Source of the DNA: Acidobacteriaceae bacterium
GTDB taxonomy: Bacteria > Acidobacteriota > Terriglobia > Terriglobales > Acidobacteriaceae
Assembly: GCA_021323655.1 (NCBI GenBank)
Contig: JAJPKO010000037.1
Span: forward strand, 124,001 to 188,000
Length of the DNA stretch: 64,000 bases
Reading direction: 5' to 3'
The position numbers and the translations under genes were made by a program. Positions 56,371 to 64,000 of the stretch are shown one piece after another; within the stretch, counting starts at the first letter, position 1, and every line of letters begins with the position of its first letter. Below the pieces are notes generated by a model that saw nothing but the letters and a program-made list of their open reading frames with translations, was not told where the DNA came from and searched no databases.

Positions 56371-56652
56371 ATGACCTTATTACGTACCGAGGAAATCGAA
56401 GAAAAGCTGAAACACCTGCCTAATTGGACACAGCGTGGAAGCGAAATTGTCCGCGAATTTGACTTCAAGGATTTTGTGAAAGCCATGCAATTCGTCAATA
56501 TGGTGGCAGAACAGGCAGAAGCCGCTGGTCATCATCCGGATATTGATATCCGGTACAACAAGGTCAAACTGGTTCTGGCTTCGCATGATGCTGGGGGGCT
56601 GACGGAACGCGATTTTCAGTTGGCCGGATCCATTGACCAGATTCCTACGTAA
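56371..56652 (+). CDS. 4a-hydroxytetrahydrobiopterin dehydratase
   Basis: 'LPNWTQRGSEIVREFDFKDFVKAMQFVNMVAEQAEAAGHHPDIDIRYNKVKLVLASHDAGGLTERDFQLA'. Confidence 0.92.
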   Translation: MTLLRTEEIEEKLKHLPNWTQRGSEIVREFDFKDFVKAMQFVNMVAEQAEAAGHHPDIDIRYNKVKLVLASHDAGGLTERDFQLAGSIDQIPT

Positions 56653-56666
56653 AATTGAATCCAAAT

Positions 56667-56894
56667 TCAATAAATTGCTTCATCATCCATTTTTTCAGGA
56701 TGAGAGCGGTTTTCGGCTGGGTTTTCCCTCATTTTTCCCAGCGTTCTCCGGTTCCAGAATGCCACGGCAACTCCTCCAAAAATTGCCGACCCCACAACTA
56801 GGAGGCCGGTACGCAGCCGACTGGATCCACGTGCTTCTGCTGGCTTTCTCTCTTTAGAATCATTAGCTTCTGTATGCTTTTCCATATCAGTCAC
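56667..56894 (-). CDS. small single-TM hypothetical protein
   Basis: 'LRTGLLVVGSAIFGGVAVAFW'; hydrophilic termini. Confidence 0.5.
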   Translation of the reverse strand: MTDMEKHTEANDSKERKPAEARGSSRLRTGLLVVGSAIFGGVAVAFWNRRTLGKMRENPAENRSHPEKMDDEAIY

Positions 56895-56971
56895 TCATGC
56901 CCTATTTGTTCTTTTTTGTCAAAAGGGGCGCAACTTTTCTGCAAAAAGGTGTTTTTTTTCTCGTTAGGTGC

Positions 56972-57000
56972 TTGCATTCTTCCAGAGTCTTCGCTAGACT
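56972..57000 (+). promoter_or_regulatory. sigma70-like promoter TTGCAT-N17-TAGACT
   Basis: TTGCAT (56972-56977), 17-nt spacer, TAGACT (56995-57000). Confidence 0.4.
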
Positions 57001-57126
57001 ACAGGAAATTGAAGAATAAGTATGGCATCTCATAGAAATTGAAAAAAGTTGGAGCTAATCAGCAAGTTCCAGCGTCTAAGAAATAAAAAGCAAGCTGGTA
57101 GATCGAGCCATGCTCTCCCAGCCTAA

Positions 57127-57170
57127 AGTTTATAAGTTGCGTCACTGGAGTTTATAAGTTGCGTCACTGG
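57127..57170 (+). repeat. perfect tandem duplication, 22 bp x 2 (AGTTTATAAGTTGCGTCACTGG)
   Basis: Two identical adjacent 22-nt units. Confidence 0.95.
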
Positions 57171-57175
57171 CCTCC

Positions 57176-57211
57176 CGGCACGGACAGAAAACCGTTCGTG
57201 CCGTCTTTTTT
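57176..57211 (+). terminator. intrinsic terminator
   Basis: CGGCACG-N14-CGTGCCG followed by TCTTTTTTC. Confidence 0.7.
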
Positions 57212-57299
57212 CTTCGGCCACAAACAAAACACCTCGCCGTCCTTCCATCCCAGAAAAATACCTGACTGTCGTAGTTTAATATCGTCATCAGGAGAAGCG

Positions 57300-57746
57300 A
57301 TGAAGCGTACTCTTTTGGTCTTTGCTCTTTGCCTAGCTACCATTGCTGGTTACGCGCAGTGGTCCAATCCTGCTGACGATATACCTGCGTATCATCCCAG
57401 TGCTCCAGCAAAGGGTGAAAAATTGCCGCCTATCCTTACGCCCGAGCAGCTACCGGGTGAGTATTCCCATTTTGCATGGCAGAAAGAAGTCTACAAAAAA
57501 GCCGCACAAGTCTCCCATGTTCTGTATCAGCTTCCCTGCTACTGCCGCTGCGACCGCGCCCTTGGGCACACCAGTCTGCATAGCTGCTTTGAAGGGACCC
57601 ATGGCGCCATCTGCTCTACCTGCGCGAAAGAAGGGGCTTATGCTTACAAAATGACGAAGCTGGGTAAAACCCCTAAACAGATACGTGAAGGCATTGAGCA
57701 CAACGAATACGAAAAAATTGATTTGAACCAATTGGGTGGGATGTAG
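57300..57746 (+). CDS. PCYCxC-motif (CYCXC family) secreted protein
   Basis: 'LPCYCRCDRALGHTSLHSCFEGTHGAICSTCAKEG'; signal peptide MKRTLLVFALCLATIAGYAQ. Confidence 0.85.
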   Translation: MKRTLLVFALCLATIAGYAQWSNPADDIPAYHPSAPAKGEKLPPILTPEQLPGEYSHFAWQKEVYKKAAQVSHVLYQLPCYCRCDRALGHTSLHSCFEGTHGAICSTCAKEGAYAYKMTKLGKTPKQIREGIEHNEYEKIDLNQLGGM

Positions 57747-57813
57747 CAATCTGCCATGATTTACACTCCAGACAGAACGCATCACGTCGCTTGCGCTCTG
57801 CTACACTCGCCGC

Positions 57814-58464
57814 ATGGCACGTGGTTTTTTTCTTACTTTTGAGGGGCTGGATGGCTCCGGCAAAACAACTCAGATCCGCAAACTGACGGCCTGGGTTGAG
57901 GCGCAGGGCCACAAAGTCACGGTCATGCGCCAACCCGGTGGGACGCGCATCGGCGATCGCATCCGCCAGCTTCTGCTGGACTCGAGTACTGAGAACCTTG
58001 CATCCCGCGCCGAGTTGGGCTTGATGTTCTCCGACCGCGCCCAGGCCATTGCTGAAGTCATACGCCCAGCGCTCGATGCCGGGCACATTGTGATATGCGA
58101 TCGCTACACAGATTCCACTGAGGCCTATCAGGGAGGTGGCCGCCAGCTCGGCAGCGAAATCGTTCTAAAACTGCACGATGTCATCTGTGAAGGTCTCCAG
58201 CCAGATCTGACAATCCTGCTCCTCCCCGATTTCAACCGGTCCCTGCAACGAGCTCGCCGCCGGAACGAACGCAATCTGAAGTCGGGCACAGACGAAAATC
58301 GTTTTGAGCGCGAAGCGGAGGACTTCTACCGCCGCGTGTATGACAAATATTGCGAAATTGCCCGGCGCGATTCGTCGCGCATCGTCGTCATGGAAGGCGA
58401 TGCCGGCATCGAAACAATTCACGAACGAATTGTTCAGACAGTACAGGACCGATGGCAGCGTTGA
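57814..58464 (+). CDS. tmk: thymidylate kinase
   Basis: 'FLTFEGLDGSGKTTQIRKL', 'ICDRYTDSTEAYQGGGRQL', 'RFEREAEDFYRRVYDKY'. Confidence 0.95.
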   Translation: MARGFFLTFEGLDGSGKTTQIRKLTAWVEAQGHKVTVMRQPGGTRIGDRIRQLLLDSSTENLASRAELGLMFSDRAQAIAEVIRPALDAGHIVICDRYTDSTEAYQGGGRQLGSEIVLKLHDVICEGLQPDLTILLLPDFNRSLQRARRRNERNLKSGTDENRFEREAEDFYRRVYDKYCEIARRDSSRIVVMEGDAGIETIHERIVQTVQDRWQR

Positions 58465-58617
58465 AACAACATAACACTTTGCTCTGCGAAGCAAATCATC
58501 GTGAAATCTTTTTTCACCCAATGCAGTCTATGGTTACCATCAGCATCCCTCAGGCTCCCATTCTGAGCCGGAATGCGTTACATTTCATCTAATAAGGGCA
58601 GAAGCGAAAGGAACATT

Positions 58618-61038
58618 GTGACCTCAAAAGAAGTGCGAGAGAAAAACGAACTTCGCAAGCTCCCCATGATGCCAATTCGGGACATGGTGATCTTTCCCTA
58701 TATGATGACACCCTTCGTTGTGGGACGCGAAACCAGCGTTCGCGCGCTCGAAGAAGCGCTCACAGGCGACCGCAAGATTTTCCTCGCCACGCAGCATGAC
58801 GCCCGCGTAGACGAACCTCGGGCCGAGGACATTTACTCTGTCGGAACGGTCGGCAATATCGTGCAGAGCGTCAAGATGCCCGATGGCAACATCAAGGGCC
58901 TGGTAGAAGGGCTGGAGCGCGCCAAAGCTGTCGAACTGAATGATTCGGACGGTTTTTTCGTCGCCACTGTTCGCATGCCCAAAACTGACCCCGGGCCGCT
59001 CTCCGGCATCGAGCAGCTCACTCAGCGGGTCACTTCTCTCTTTGAGCAATACGTCAAGCTACAGCAATCTCTCAATTATGAGACTATGATTGCTGCTGTT
59101 CGCACGGACGAACCCGGCAAGCTTGCCGACACCATCGCAGCCAATCTTCAGCTTGAAATTCCTGAAAAGCAGCAACTGCTGGAGATTTTCGACCCAGCTG
59201 AGCGCCTCCTTCGTCTGGCCGACGTCCTCGACATCGAAATTGAAAAGCTCAATATGGAGCGCAGCATCCAGTCCCGCGTCAAGCGCCAGATGGAGCGCGC
59301 CCAGAAAGAGTACTACCTCAACGAGAAAATCAAGGCCATCCAGAAGGAATTGGGCCGTAGCGAAAAAAGCGAGTTTGACGAGCTGAAAAAGAAGATTGAA
59401 TCGGCGGGGATGCCCAAGCCGGTCTTCGACAAGGCCATCCAGGAGCTCAGAAAACTCGAAGCCATGCCGCCCATGTCTGCCGAGTCCACCGTCTCGCGTA
59501 ATTATCTTGACTGGCTGCTGGCTGTTCCCTGGAAAAAGAAGTCGAAGGAAACACGCTCGATTGAGAAAGCGGAAAAGGTACTCAACGAAGACCACTACGG
59601 TCTGGAAAAAATCAAAGAGCGCATCCTTGAATTTCTCGCCGTTCGCCAGTTGGTCAAGAACCCCAAAGGCTCCATCCTTTGCTTCGTCGGGCCTCCGGGC
59701 GTAGGAAAAACCTCGCTCGGCATGTCCATCGCCAAGGCCACAGGGCGCAAGTTCGTCCGCATGTCGCTTGGCGGCGTCCGCGATGAAGCTGAAATTCGTG
59801 GCCATCGCCGCACCTATATCGGCGCACTTCCCGGGCAGATCATCCAGTCCATGAAGAAGGCAGGCACGAAGAACCCGGTCTTCATGCTCGATGAAGTGGA
59901 CAAGATGGCCTCTGACTTCCGCGGGGATCCGGCATCGGCCCTGCTGGAAGTCCTCGATCCTGAGCAGAATTCGAGCTTCCAGGACCACTACCTCGATGTG
60001 GAATACGACCTGTCCGAGGTCCTCTTCGTCGCTACCGCCAACGTCCTCCATACCATTCCCGCTCCGCTGCAGGACCGCATGGAAATTCTGCGGCTGCATG
60101 GATACACCGAAGCGGAAAAGGTCGAAATCGCCAAGCAATACCTGATCAAGAAACAGCGCGAAAATACCGGACTCACCGAAAAGAACATAGTCTTTACCGA
60201 CGACGCGATTATCACCATCATTCGCAGCTACACGCGCGAAGCCGGAGTCCGTAATCTCGAACGCGAGATCGGCAACATCTGCCGCAAAGTAGCGAGGCGC
60301 GTCGTAAAGTCGGGAGCAAAGCACAAAGAAGAAATCACAGCGGACAACGTTGCTGATTTTCTCGGCGTTGCAAAATTCCGCGATTCGCAGGTGCATGAGA
60401 AGAGTGAAGTGGGCCTGGTCACTGGTCTGGCCTGGACCGAAGTCGGCGGCAGCATCCTGCCGACTGAAGTACAGATCCTCGACGGCAAGGGCAAGCTCAC
60501 CCTCACCGGACAACTCGGCGACGTCATGCAGGAATCAGCCCAGGCTGCGCTCTCTTACGTCCGCAGCCGCGCGCTTCATCTCGGCCTTACACGCGATTTT
60601 TATCGCAATGTGGACATCCACATCCACGTTCCGGAAGGCGCCATTCCCAAAGACGGCCCCTCGGCAGGAATCACCATGGCTACAGCACTCGCCAGCGCTC
60701 TGGCCAAAATTCCGGTACGGCGCGACATCGCCATGACTGGCGAAATAACCCTGCGCGGCAAAGTGCTCGCCATTGGCGGACTCAAGGAAAAACTGCTCGC
60801 CGCACACCGGGCAGGCATCTTCGAGGCAATTCTGCCAAAGGACAACGAGAAAGACATGGCAGAACTCCCGGACAATCTCAGAAACGCCATGAAACTCCAC
60901 TTTGTGGATTCCATGGATGAGGTATTGCAACTCGCGCTGGAAGGGCCGCTGCCAGAGCTGCACGAAGAAGCAGCGCAAGTGCTGGCCTCTGTTCCGCCAC
61001 CTCCTGCCATTACACCGGAACAGCGCCCGCACCAGTAA
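58618..61038 (+). CDS. lon: ATP-dependent endopeptidase La
   Basis: LON N-terminal domain, '[51 protein letters not shown]', '[19 protein letters not shown]'; GTG 58618 has an upstream GAAAGGA, an alternative ATG lies at 58573. Confidence 0.95.
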   Translation: MTSKEVREKNELRKLPMMPIRDMVIFPYMMTPFVVGRETSVRALEEALTGDRKIFLATQHDARVDEPRAEDIYSVGTVGNIVQSVKMPDGNIKGLVEGLERAKAVELNDSDGFFVATVRMPKTDPGPLSGIEQLTQRVTSLFEQYVKLQQSLNYETMIAAVRTDEPGKLADTIAANLQLEIPEKQQLLEIFDPAERLLRLADVLDIEIEKLNMERSIQSRVKRQMERAQKEYYLNEKIKAIQKELGRSEKSEFDELKKKIESAGMPKPVFDKAIQELRKLEAMPPMSAESTVSRNYLDWLLAVPWKKKSKETRSIEKAEKVLNEDHYGLEKIKERILEFLAVRQLVKNPKGSILCFVGPPGVGKTSLGMSIAKATGRKFVRMSLGGVRDEAEIRGHRRTYIGALPGQIIQSMKKAGTKNPVFMLDEVDKMASDFRGDPASALLEVLDPEQNSSFQDHYLDVEYDLSEVLFVATANVLHTIPAPLQDRMEILRLHGYTEAEKVEIAKQYLIKKQRENTGLTEKNIVFTDDAIITIIRSYTREAGVRNLEREIGNICRKVARRVVKSGAKHKEEITADNVADFLGVAKFRDSQVHEKSEVGLVTGLAWTEVGGSILPTEVQILDGKGKLTLTGQLGDVMQESAQAALSYVRSRALHLGLTRDFYRNVDIHIHVPEGAIPKDGPSAGITMATALASALAKIPVRRDIAMTGEITLRGKVLAIGGLKEKLLAAHRAGIFEAILPKDNEKDMAELPDNLRNAMKLHFVDSMDEVLQLALEGPLPELHEEAAQVLASVPPPPAITPEQRPHQ

Positions 61039-61266
61039 TCGGTGCCGGGTGCTGTTGTACAACTGTATTTCCATCATAAGTCCGCCGATATTCGCAGAAA
61101 TTGCTGGCAACGGTTGAGGGCTGAGTATATACTGCGAATTTTTTGGTGATTGAATCAGCGGGCTGTACTTGTATGTGCTGCCATATGTGAGCAGGTGGCG
61201 CAGTCGAAGTTAGAGGGGGTTTTGCTCCTGAAGTGAAAAAATGCATGGATTTGAGGATGGAGATTT

Positions 61267-61827
61267 ATGGCAAAGGCAGCGCTTACAGATAAACAGTGTC
61301 AGGAACTGCTCAGGACATTGAAGGAACGTTTTAAGAAGAACATGGGACGCCATGAGGGGCTTGTGTGGGCGGAAATCCAGGCGAAACTGGAGGCTTCCGC
61401 TGTAAAGCTATGGTCTCTGTATGAGATGGAGCGAACCGGTGGTGAGCCGGATGTAGTTGGGCACGATAAGGCGACGGGTGAGTATATTTTTTACGACTGT
61501 TCGGCGGAAAGCCCCAAAGGGAGAAGGAGTATTTGTTATGACCGTGAGGCGCTGAATTCAAGAAAAGAGCAGAAGCCGAAAGACAGCGCACTCGACATGG
61601 CCGCTGTCATGGGCATTGAACTCCTGACGGAAGAGCAGTATCGGGGGCTGCAGAAGCTGGGAGAGTTTGATACGAAAACGTCCAGCTGGGTGAAGACGCC
61701 GGCATCTGTCAGAAAACTGGGCGGAGCACTGTTTTGTGATCGCCGCTTTGACATGGTTTTTGTGTATCACAATGGCGCTGAGTCTTATTATGGCGCACGC
61801 GGGTTCAGAGGGCTGCTGAGGGTCTGA
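61267..61827 (+). CDS. DUF4256 domain-containing protein
   Basis: 'LLRTLKERFKKNMGRHEGLVWAEIQAKLEA', 'CSAESPKGRRSICYDREALNSRKEQKPKDSALDMAAVMGIELLTEEQYRGLQKLG..KTSSWVKTPASVRKLGGALFCDRR'. Confidence 0.85.
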   Translation: MAKAALTDKQCQELLRTLKERFKKNMGRHEGLVWAEIQAKLEASAVKLWSLYEMERTGGEPDVVGHDKATGEYIFYDCSAESPKGRRSICYDREALNSRKEQKPKDSALDMAAVMGIELLTEEQYRGLQKLGEFDTKTSSWVKTPASVRKLGGALFCDRRFDMVFVYHNGAESYYGARGFRGLLRV

Positions 61828-61868
61828 AACGTTCGCGCGAGTGGCGCGGATTTTGCGAGATGTATTGT

Positions 61869-62669
61869 TCACCCGGCAACGTCCTCGTTTCCTTTGCGAT
61901 ATCGCAGGCGCAACGCCTCCCAACTACCATCACTCACCCATCCACCGTCAACTGTCAGGGCGTGTCCCGTGATATACCCGCTTAGACGGGGATCAGCAAG
62001 AAAGGCAATCGCCTGGGCGACGTCATCAGCCGTGGCAAACCGCGCCAACGGAACACGCTTGGTAATATCGGTATCTGTATAGCCAGCGGATGCCTGGTCG
62101 GCAACATCCATTTCGGTCTTGACCCATCCTGGACAAACCGCATTGACCCGCACGCCGTATCCACCCCATTCTGCTGAGAGCGTCCGAGTCAGTCCAATCA
62201 GTCCGTGCTTTGATGCGTTGTACGCGGCGCGTTCGGAGATTCCCACTAGACCCGCTATGGACGCGACATTCACGATGCTTCCCGAACGTTGCGCCATCAG
62301 AAAAGGGGCAAAGATCCTGGCCAATAAAAAAGGTGCAACCAGATTGATGTCGAGGACCCGACGAAATTCGGCAACTGAGACACTCAGTGTCGGTGATATG
62401 AAGCTGATTCCAGCATTGTTGATCAGAACATCCAGATGGCCCCACTCGCCCTGGATGCATTTCGCAAAGCCTTCGACTGTACCTTCATTTGAGACGTCGC
62501 CCGGGCACTCGAGGACTGGCACGGCAAATTTTTTCAAGGAATGCGCGACATCCGCAACAGAATGCAGGTCGTTCAAGGCGAGCGCGTATCCTTGTCCAGC
62601 CAAGACCTCAGCAGTTCGGCGGCCAATACCTTGCGCAGCCCCTGTAATGAATGCAACTTTTTGGGTCAT
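61869..62669 (-). CDS. SDR family oxidoreductase
   Basis: 'KVAFITGAAQGIGRRTAEVLAGQGY', 'LINNAGIS', 'YNASKHGLIGLTRTLSAEW'. Confidence 0.92.
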   Translation of the reverse strand: MTQKVAFITGAAQGIGRRTAEVLAGQGYALALNDLHSVADVAHSLKKFAVPVLECPGDVSNEGTVEGFAKCIQGEWGHLDVLINNAGISFISPTLSVSVAEFRRVLDINLVAPFLLARIFAPFLMAQRSGSIVNVASIAGLVGISERAAYNASKHGLIGLTRTLSAEWGGYGVRVNAVCPGWVKTEMDVADQASAGYTDTDITKRVPLARFATADDVAQAIAFLADPRLSGYITGHALTVDGGWVSDGSWEALRLRYRKGNEDVAG

Positions 62670-62678
62670 AGAGGGATT

Positions 62679-63365
62679 TTAGACGTGAAGCAGTGATATG
62701 GTTCGTTTGCGAGCAAAAACATAAGCTCGACGGCTCTGGTGTTCTACGTCGGGATGGTATGGCTCCCGTTCGATAACTTCCTCAATGAAAAATCCCTCTG
62801 TTTCAAGGAGCTGTTTGATCTCGGAGGTCCGAAAAAAGAACCAATCCATCGCCACCGGCACCCCCCACAACTCGTCAGGACTGAGGATTTGATTGCCGAT
62901 ATGGAAAGCCAGCAGCAGCACTCCCTCGGCCTGTAAGACACGGTGCATTTCCTGAAACGCGATGGAAAGCAGATCCTTCGGGAGATTCACAATCGAGTAG
63001 AAGGCAGCGATTCCCGCCAATTGATTTGTTTCCAGATTGAGTGCCATCATATTTCCAATCTGAAAACAAATGCCCGGATTCACCTGTCGGGCGGCCGCGA
63101 TCATCTGTGGCGATAGATCCAGGCCGAAGACATCTGTTCCCAAATCGCGCAAGTAGCGCGCTACGTGGCCCGGACCACATCCAAGATCACAGACCTGGCC
63201 GCGACCGGCGGTCAGGCCGGCGAATCGCTCAAGAAGCTCGCGATCCAATGGTTTGTTCTTCAGTTCGTCCGCGAGATTCCGCGTGTATTCCTCTGCCAGA
63301 CGATCGTAATTTCCGCGGATTGAATCGATAAGCGATGTGTTCACTGGGCTGCGAGTACCTTCCAA
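62679..63365 (-). CDS. class I SAM-dependent methyltransferase
   Basis: 'VCDLGCGPGHVARYLRDLGTDVFGLDLSPQMIAAARQVN'. Confidence 0.9.
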   Translation of the reverse strand: MEGTRSPVNTSLIDSIRGNYDRLAEEYTRNLADELKNKPLDRELLERFAGLTAGRGQVCDLGCGPGHVARYLRDLGTDVFGLDLSPQMIAAARQVNPGICFQIGNMMALNLETNQLAGIAAFYSIVNLPKDLLSIAFQEMHRVLQAEGVLLLAFHIGNQILSPDELWGVPVAMDWFFFRTSEIKQLLETEGFFIEEVIEREPYHPDVEHQSRRAYVFARKRTISLLHV

Positions 63366-63444
63366 CCAATATTCGCTTCTTCCAAGACTGTGGAGCAGGA
63401 CTGGGGGTTCCCTCCCCTCCCTCCCCGGAAGTTTGTTTCTTTTA

Positions 63445-63530
63445 TTTTCAATGACTTAGCGGGGGATTATCCCCCGTTATCCTATTGATTCTGCGCGACT
63501 TAAGTCCAACCTAGTGTTTTCAATAACTTA
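63445..63530 (+). repeat. two copies of TTTTCAATRACTTA flanking a C/G hairpin
   Basis: TTTTCAATGACTTA (63445-63458), hairpin CGGGGGA-TTA-TCCCCCG (63460-63476), TTTTCAATAACTTA (63517-63530). Confidence 0.5.
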
Positions 63531-63736
63531 CGAGGGGATCTCCGTTGTGCTGCAAAGCACGAACGCCCGCTATTCGCAGGCGTTTCATGAAGAACTTTAC
63601 TCTTAAATTCAGGATATCAAATCGGGCATAAATAACCGGTCATCGGATAAAAAATTTAAATTCTTTAATTTGTTGTTATTACGGAAAAATTGGGCGCTGA
63701 GGGGTTGACAACGATTTTGCTCCGCGGCCCTCCGTT

Positions 63737-63940
63737 TCAATAGCCTCTTTCGGAGTTTTCTTTTCCGGGACCGCCTTTGAAGTCGTTTAACTCTTTTTCC
63801 GCCAGTGCGCGCTTTTCCGCTGCCTCTTCCTTTTCCTTGTTCTGGCCGCCGTGTTCGGCAGAGTTGCGGGTCAGGTCCTCCACTGCTTTCGAGATGTTCT
63901 CTTCAAGCTGCTTTCTCTGCTCAGCGTTGTGTGGCATCAT
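63737..63940 (-). CDS. small hydrophilic hypothetical protein
   Basis: 67-aa ORF 'NAEQRKQLEENISKAVEDLTRNSAEHGGQNKEKEEAAEKRALAEKELNDFKGGPGKENSERG'. Confidence 0.5.
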   Translation of the reverse strand: MMPHNAEQRKQLEENISKAVEDLTRNSAEHGGQNKEKEEAAEKRALAEKELNDFKGGPGKENSERGY

Positions 63941-64000
63941 TCATCCTCCCAGACAGTAGGATGCGAGATGCATGGAGGCTCAGGCGGCCCAGGGTGGCGC

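Larger units (their letters stand above)
57007..57211 (+). ncRNA. candidate small RNA of about 205 nt
   Basis: Promoter-like element, nested hairpins, tandem repeat and strong terminator CGGCACG...CGTGCCG-TCTTTTTT, with no substantial ORF; entirely predicted. Confidence 0.3.

Noticed and set aside
57300-57746. Selenoprotein reading of the CYCXC family member
   Set aside because: All Cys positions are encoded by Cys codons and no in-frame TGA is needed for a full-length protein.
59059-60513. 484-aa minus-strand ORF inside lon
   Set aside because: Fully antisense to the highly conserved Lon coding region; a codon-composition shadow ORF.
1-64000. CRISPR arrays, rRNA operons, IS transposases
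   Set aside because: Looked for regularly spaced repeats, rRNA signatures and DDE/Y1/serine recombinase motifs in the translations; none found by eye.

Overview
This is a 64 kb chromosomal window. Gene content and intergenic repeats suggest an Acidobacteriota (Terriglobia-like) genome; that is inference from protein flavour, since no search was run. Most of it is core metabolism and housekeeping: a PfkA-family phosphofructokinase, citrate synthase, cysteine desulfurase, ThiO, ABC-F, MalQ, a SurA/PpiD-type PPIase, a FadA/FadB/acyl-CoA dehydrogenase set, a paired M16 peptidase operon, GlmU, Tmk, Lon and one tRNA-Leu(TAA). I see no CRISPR array, rRNA, prophage or intact transposase. The accessory-like parts are: (1) a 2-keto-3-deoxygluconate module (IclR-SDR-KDPG aldolase-KDG kinase) with two identical-architecture 17-bp palindromes GTACCG-N5-CGGTAC in front of two of its genes; (2) a sugar/redox island at about 19-31 kb, with a PQQ dehydrogenase carrying two cytochrome c motifs inside the propeller, ThuA/Gfo-Idh-MocA/TIM-barrel genes, a multicopper oxidase - triheme cytochrome c - PQQ dehydrogenase gene set, a sugar-binding-protein remnant and a secreted GH130-like protein; (3) an S53 peptidase with Ig-like repeats and a transmembrane hairpin in its last Ig-like domain; (4) a collapsed VapBC-type toxin-antitoxin locus whose perfect operator-like palindrome survives; (5) several REP-like or dispersed intergenic repeats; (6) a candidate small RNA with an internal perfect 22-bp tandem duplication. 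The strongest candidates for something undescribed are the MCO/cytochrome/PQQ set, the KDG operators, the S53 membrane hairpin and the small RNA candidate.
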